Source of the DNA: Nanobdellota archaeon
GTDB taxonomy: Archaea; Nanobdellota; Nanobdellia; Woesearchaeales; B3-WOES
Length of the DNA: 6,007 nt
NCBI GenBank assembly: GCA_023131705.1
Contig: JAGLZG010000214.1
Coordinates: 1 to 6,007, forward strand
Direction of reading: 5' to 3'
The translations under genes and the position numbers were made by a program. Numbering within the stretch: the first letter of the stretch is position 1; each line of letters opens with the position of its first letter. The notes under the pieces were generated by a model, which was not told the origin of the DNA, did no database searches, and saw nothing but the letters and a program-made list of their open reading frames with translations. Positions 4,242 to 6,007 of this stretch are shown here, one piece after another.

Positions 4242-4916
4242 ATGGAAGAAAAAAAAGAAACTAAAGAACAAGAAAACAAAAAAAGTTATCTATTCGCTTT
4301 TATAGTTTTTGGCTCAATTATCCTTGTTTTTATAATAGCTTTTTTTGCTATTGGTTTTTTCAACAGGGAAGTTGAGAAGACAATGGATGAAATAATATAT
4401 GATACGCTTCAAGGCAAGGAAACTGAGTTTAATTATATGTATAATGGACATGTTTTTGTTTATTTTGAGGGGTTATGGCATACAAGATGGAAAAGAGATG
4501 AAACAATTTTCAATACTCATTTTCATTATGGACCAAGGGATGTGGAGGATGTTCCTGTTATTGGCGGTTTAGACCCAAACTTAAATACATCAAAGTTTTA
4601 TATAACATTTGATCCTTTGGAAGAAAATATCAGTCTTATAGCACTTGCTTCATCTGAGCTTGGATTAAGCTTAGTGAGAGTCATGAATGTTCAATTAACA
4701 CCAGCATGCTATAGAAATGAGACATATGCATGTTCTACCAGGCCAATAATAACATGCGAAAATACTGATGAAGCAGTCATATATGTCAGAGAGGATGATA
4801 AAACAAAAGTTCTGCTTGATGATAACTGCATCATAGTTCAGGGGAAGGGCAATGATTTGCTTAAGGCTGTTGATAAGATGCTGTTTAATCTTTATGGTAT
4901 TATAAAACATGAGTGA
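4242..4916 (+). CDS. Membrane-anchored Cys-containing protein, longer paralogue (DPANN-type family)
   Basis: The 224-residue protein has a charged N-terminus rich in Lys and Glu (1-14), a transmembrane helix at about 16-39, and an external domain. Conserved-looking parts are YNGHVFVYFEGLWHT (67-81), THFHYGPRDVEDVPVIGG (92-109), FYITFDPLE (119-127), RPIITCENTDEAVIYV (167-182) and NCIIVQGKGNDLLKAVDKML (195-214). Four cysteines are outside: 156, 164, 172 and 196. Cys172 and Cys196 correspond to the two in the preceding paralogue, while 156 and 164 are extra, suggesting two disulfides. Two His-rich spots (His80, and His93/His95) could bind metal, but this is speculative. The 3' end overlaps the next gene by 8 bases. 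No biochemical role is known to me. Confidence 0.78.
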   Translation: MEEKKETKEQENKKSYLFAFIVFGSIILVFIIAFFAIGFFNREVEKTMDEIIYDTLQGKETEFNYMYNGHVFVYFEGLWHTRWKRDETIFNTHFHYGPRDVEDVPVIGGLDPNLNTSKFYITFDPLEENISLIALASSELGLSLVRVMNVQLTPACYRNETYACSTRPIITCENTDEAVIYVREDDKTKVLLDDNCIIVQGKGNDLLKAVDKMLFNLYGIIKHE

Positions 4917-5187
4917 TGATAAAAGAAAATGGAAGGATATTGTAGGATATGCTCTTGCTAACCAGGACAGAATACAGGAGTTTAGAAAAAAGAGAGAGTT
5001 AAAAGAGCATTATAGGATTATAAGAAAGTTTGTTCCTATTCCGGTTATTATTGGCTCTTTGGCTGCATTTATGATGTATAAAATGTACGGTGGGGAAGAG
5101 CTTTTGAGAAGTCTTTTGGCGTGGGTTATTGGCTTAACAATAGTTGCAACAATAATAGCATATGTTCCTAAGAAATTTAAAGGGTGA
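4909..5187 (+). CDS. Small two-helix membrane protein of unknown function
   Basis: The 92-residue protein has a basic, helical cytoplasmic part (1-40, ending EFRKKRELKEHYRIIRK). Two transmembrane helices follow at about 41-60 and 66-86, separated by a short GGEE turn, and it ends in the basic tail KKFKG. Both ends should therefore be cytoplasmic. It starts inside the last codons of the preceding gene (8-base overlap), so it is co-translated with the anchored pair and may assemble with them. Its stop at 5185-5187 directly abuts the stop of the convergent gene. I do not recognise a family. Confidence 0.75.
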   Translation: MSDDKRKWKDIVGYALANQDRIQEFRKKRELKEHYRIIRKFVPIPVIIGSLAAFMMYKMYGGEELLRSLLAWVIGLTIVATIIAYVPKKFKG

Positions 5188-5544
5188 TTATATTTCTTTT
5201 ACGCCATTTGTTGTCAATGCAACAAGCCTTATTCCAAGGCCAAGTTTAAGAACAGCGGATAATATAGCCATGTGCTCTTTGCCTGTTCCTGAAATAAAGT
5301 TTAAAGCAACTTCTGTGTCTGCAATCTTGTTCTCTAATTGCTTCTTTATATCTTCAGTTAATTCTGGCAAAAACCTGCTGGAATCAATCAAAATAAATTC
5401 TGCATTTTTCTCGTTTGCGAAGTTTTCTTTTCCGGATTTATCTGCAATCAGAAAAATTTTATCCCATTCCTGCTCTTTAATTAATCTTGAAACATGCTGC
5501 AATGTTCCTTTTCCAGTTCCCAGACAGGCTATTAGTGATGTCAT
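5188..5544 (-). CDS. Stand-alone CARF-like Rossmann-fold protein
   Basis: The 118-residue protein has the two signature loops of CARF-type nucleotide-sensing domains. After the first strand comes SLIACLGTGKGTLQHVSRLI (3-22), then IFLIAD, FILID and a helical stretch. The second loop is ALNFISGTGKEHM (80-92), followed by AILSAVLKLGLGIRLVAL. In CRISPR-linked CARF proteins these loops contact cyclic oligoadenylates; here there is no effector or DNA-binding domain and no CRISPR locus in view, so the ligand and role are unknown. It ends at the last strand, so it is the sensor fold alone. I start at ATG 5544, one base after the rhomboid stop; a GTG at 5559 would overlap that gene. Co-transcription with the rhomboid is likely. 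Another Rossmann-type family is possible. Confidence 0.75.
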   Translation of the reverse strand: MTSLIACLGTGKGTLQHVSRLIKEQEWDKIFLIADKSGKENFANEKNAEFILIDSSRFLPELTEDIKKQLENKIADTEVALNFISGTGKEHMAILSAVLKLGLGIRLVALTTNGVKEI

Positions 5545-5545
5545 T

Positions 5546-6007
5546 TTATATTCTTCCACTTCTTAGATACTCATCAATATCTTTTTGTTCCAGGTGAACT
5601 TTACGTGAGAATTTTTTGTGGAAAGTTTTTCTTTGTTTTTTGAAGTAATACCCAAAAATTAATCCACAAGCCATCCCTCCTAAATGTGCGGTTCCAGCCA
5701 CACCCGGAAACAAGCCAAACAGATCAATTAATGCCATAATAATCCCTGCTGTCCGCATCGACATAGGAATAAAAAAAAGGAATAAAACTTTAAGATGAGG
5801 CAATAACATTATAGTTACCCCTATAATACCCATTATCGCACCACTAGCTCCAAGCGCCGGAAATTCTGGTTTAAAAAACGAATAAGTAAATGCTGCAACT
5901 ATTCCAGATACAAAATATAAAATTAAAAATCTTTTAGAGCCAATCCTTTGTTCTATCAAATTTCCAAATAGAAGCAATACGTACATATTAAAGAAAAGGT
6001 GAGTTGC
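5546..6007 (-). CDS. Rhomboid-family intramembrane serine protease, 5' end cut by window edge
   Basis: The frame runs in from the right edge and gives 153 residues; an ATG at 5986 is internal, because the seven codons before it encode ATHLFFN, part of the conserved HxxxN loop. The visible motifs are complete: His3 and Asn7 of the oxyanion region, an EQRIG segment, catalytic Ser55 in GASGAIMG, and catalytic His108 in AHLGGM. Ser and His lie in membrane helices and would cut substrates within or near the membrane. After the last helix (about 109-123) is a basic cytoplasmic tail of about 30 residues (KKQRKTFHKKFSRK...DIDEYLRSGRI). The stop is one base before the CARF-like gene. The first helices, the true start and the promoter are outside the window. 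Substrates are unknown; the anchored proteins encoded next door are possible but untested. Confidence 0.92.
   Translation of the reverse strand, partial: ATHLFFNMYVLLLFGNLIEQRIGSKRFLILYFVSGIVAAFTYSFFKPEFPALGASGAIMGIIGVTIMLLPHLKVLFLFFIPMSMRTAGIIMALIDLFGLFPGVAGTAHLGGMACGLIFGYYFKKQRKTFHKKFSRKVHLEQKDIDEYLRSGRI

Noticed and set aside
4695..4910. 71-codon minus-strand frame inside the second anchored protein gene
   Set aside because: It is antisense to a conserved C-terminal block with the PIITCE and NCIIV motifs, so it is a shadow.
5162..5566. 134-codon plus-strand frame opposite the CARF-like gene
   Set aside because: It overlaps the end of the two-helix protein gene and runs antisense through the CARF-like gene, which has clear motifs. 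No independent support.
1..6007. CRISPR array, suggested by the CARF-like gene
   Set aside because: No regularly spaced direct repeats of CRISPR size are present. The repeats seen are inverted pairs or 10-12-base promoter repeats.

Overview
The window looks like a piece of an AT-rich archaeal chromosome. Promoter-like sequences fit archaeal TATA boxes, most of them centred about 26-31 bases before a start codon, which predicts leaderless or nearly leaderless mRNAs. The protein set also looks archaeal: an AbrB-fold mini-protein, a MacB/LolD-type ABC ATPase, a COG1361-type exported protein, RHH and PIN proteins, and a small CARF-like protein. Short genes, tight packing and a family of anchored Cys-containing proteins that I associate with Woesearchaeota/Pacearchaeota-like genomes make a DPANN archaeon likely. 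That placement is inference; no rRNA or marker gene is present.

Left block (1-1713, minus strand): a three-gene operon read right to left. A 51-residue AbrB/SpoVT-type protein (1558-1713) is followed by an ABC ATPase (824-1561) and a secreted Ig-like COG1361 protein that runs off the left edge. Both junctions are 4-base ATGA stop/start overlaps, so the three are probably translationally coupled. The permease is expected beyond base 1.

Middle block (about 1714-3654): an accessory-looking patchwork. A gene-free stretch (1714-2136) is rich in hairpins and may be a structured RNA or repeat element. Its right part is matched by a shorter, diverged inverted copy at 2634-2692. Between the two copies lie a divergent pair: a small winged-helix regulator (minus) and an unrecognised 51-residue protein (plus). 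They share one palindromic TATA box placed equally far from both start codons. Nine bases beyond the second repeat arm begins a PIN-domain toxin gene (plus), convergent and overlapping by 9 bases with an RHH antitoxin gene (minus). This pair is also flanked by short inverted matches, and its two promoters share a TAAGTA motif.

Right block (3655-6007): a plus-strand operon encodes two related single-pass anchored proteins with conserved cysteines, then a small two-helix membrane protein. A 19-base palindrome next to its TATA box is a candidate operator. Converging on it with no spacer is a minus-strand pair, a rhomboid intramembrane protease (cut by the right edge) followed by a 118-residue CARF-like protein.

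Three genes were recovered by direct reading because they are short or cut by the edge: the AbrB protein, the 51-residue plus-strand protein, and the COG1361 protein.
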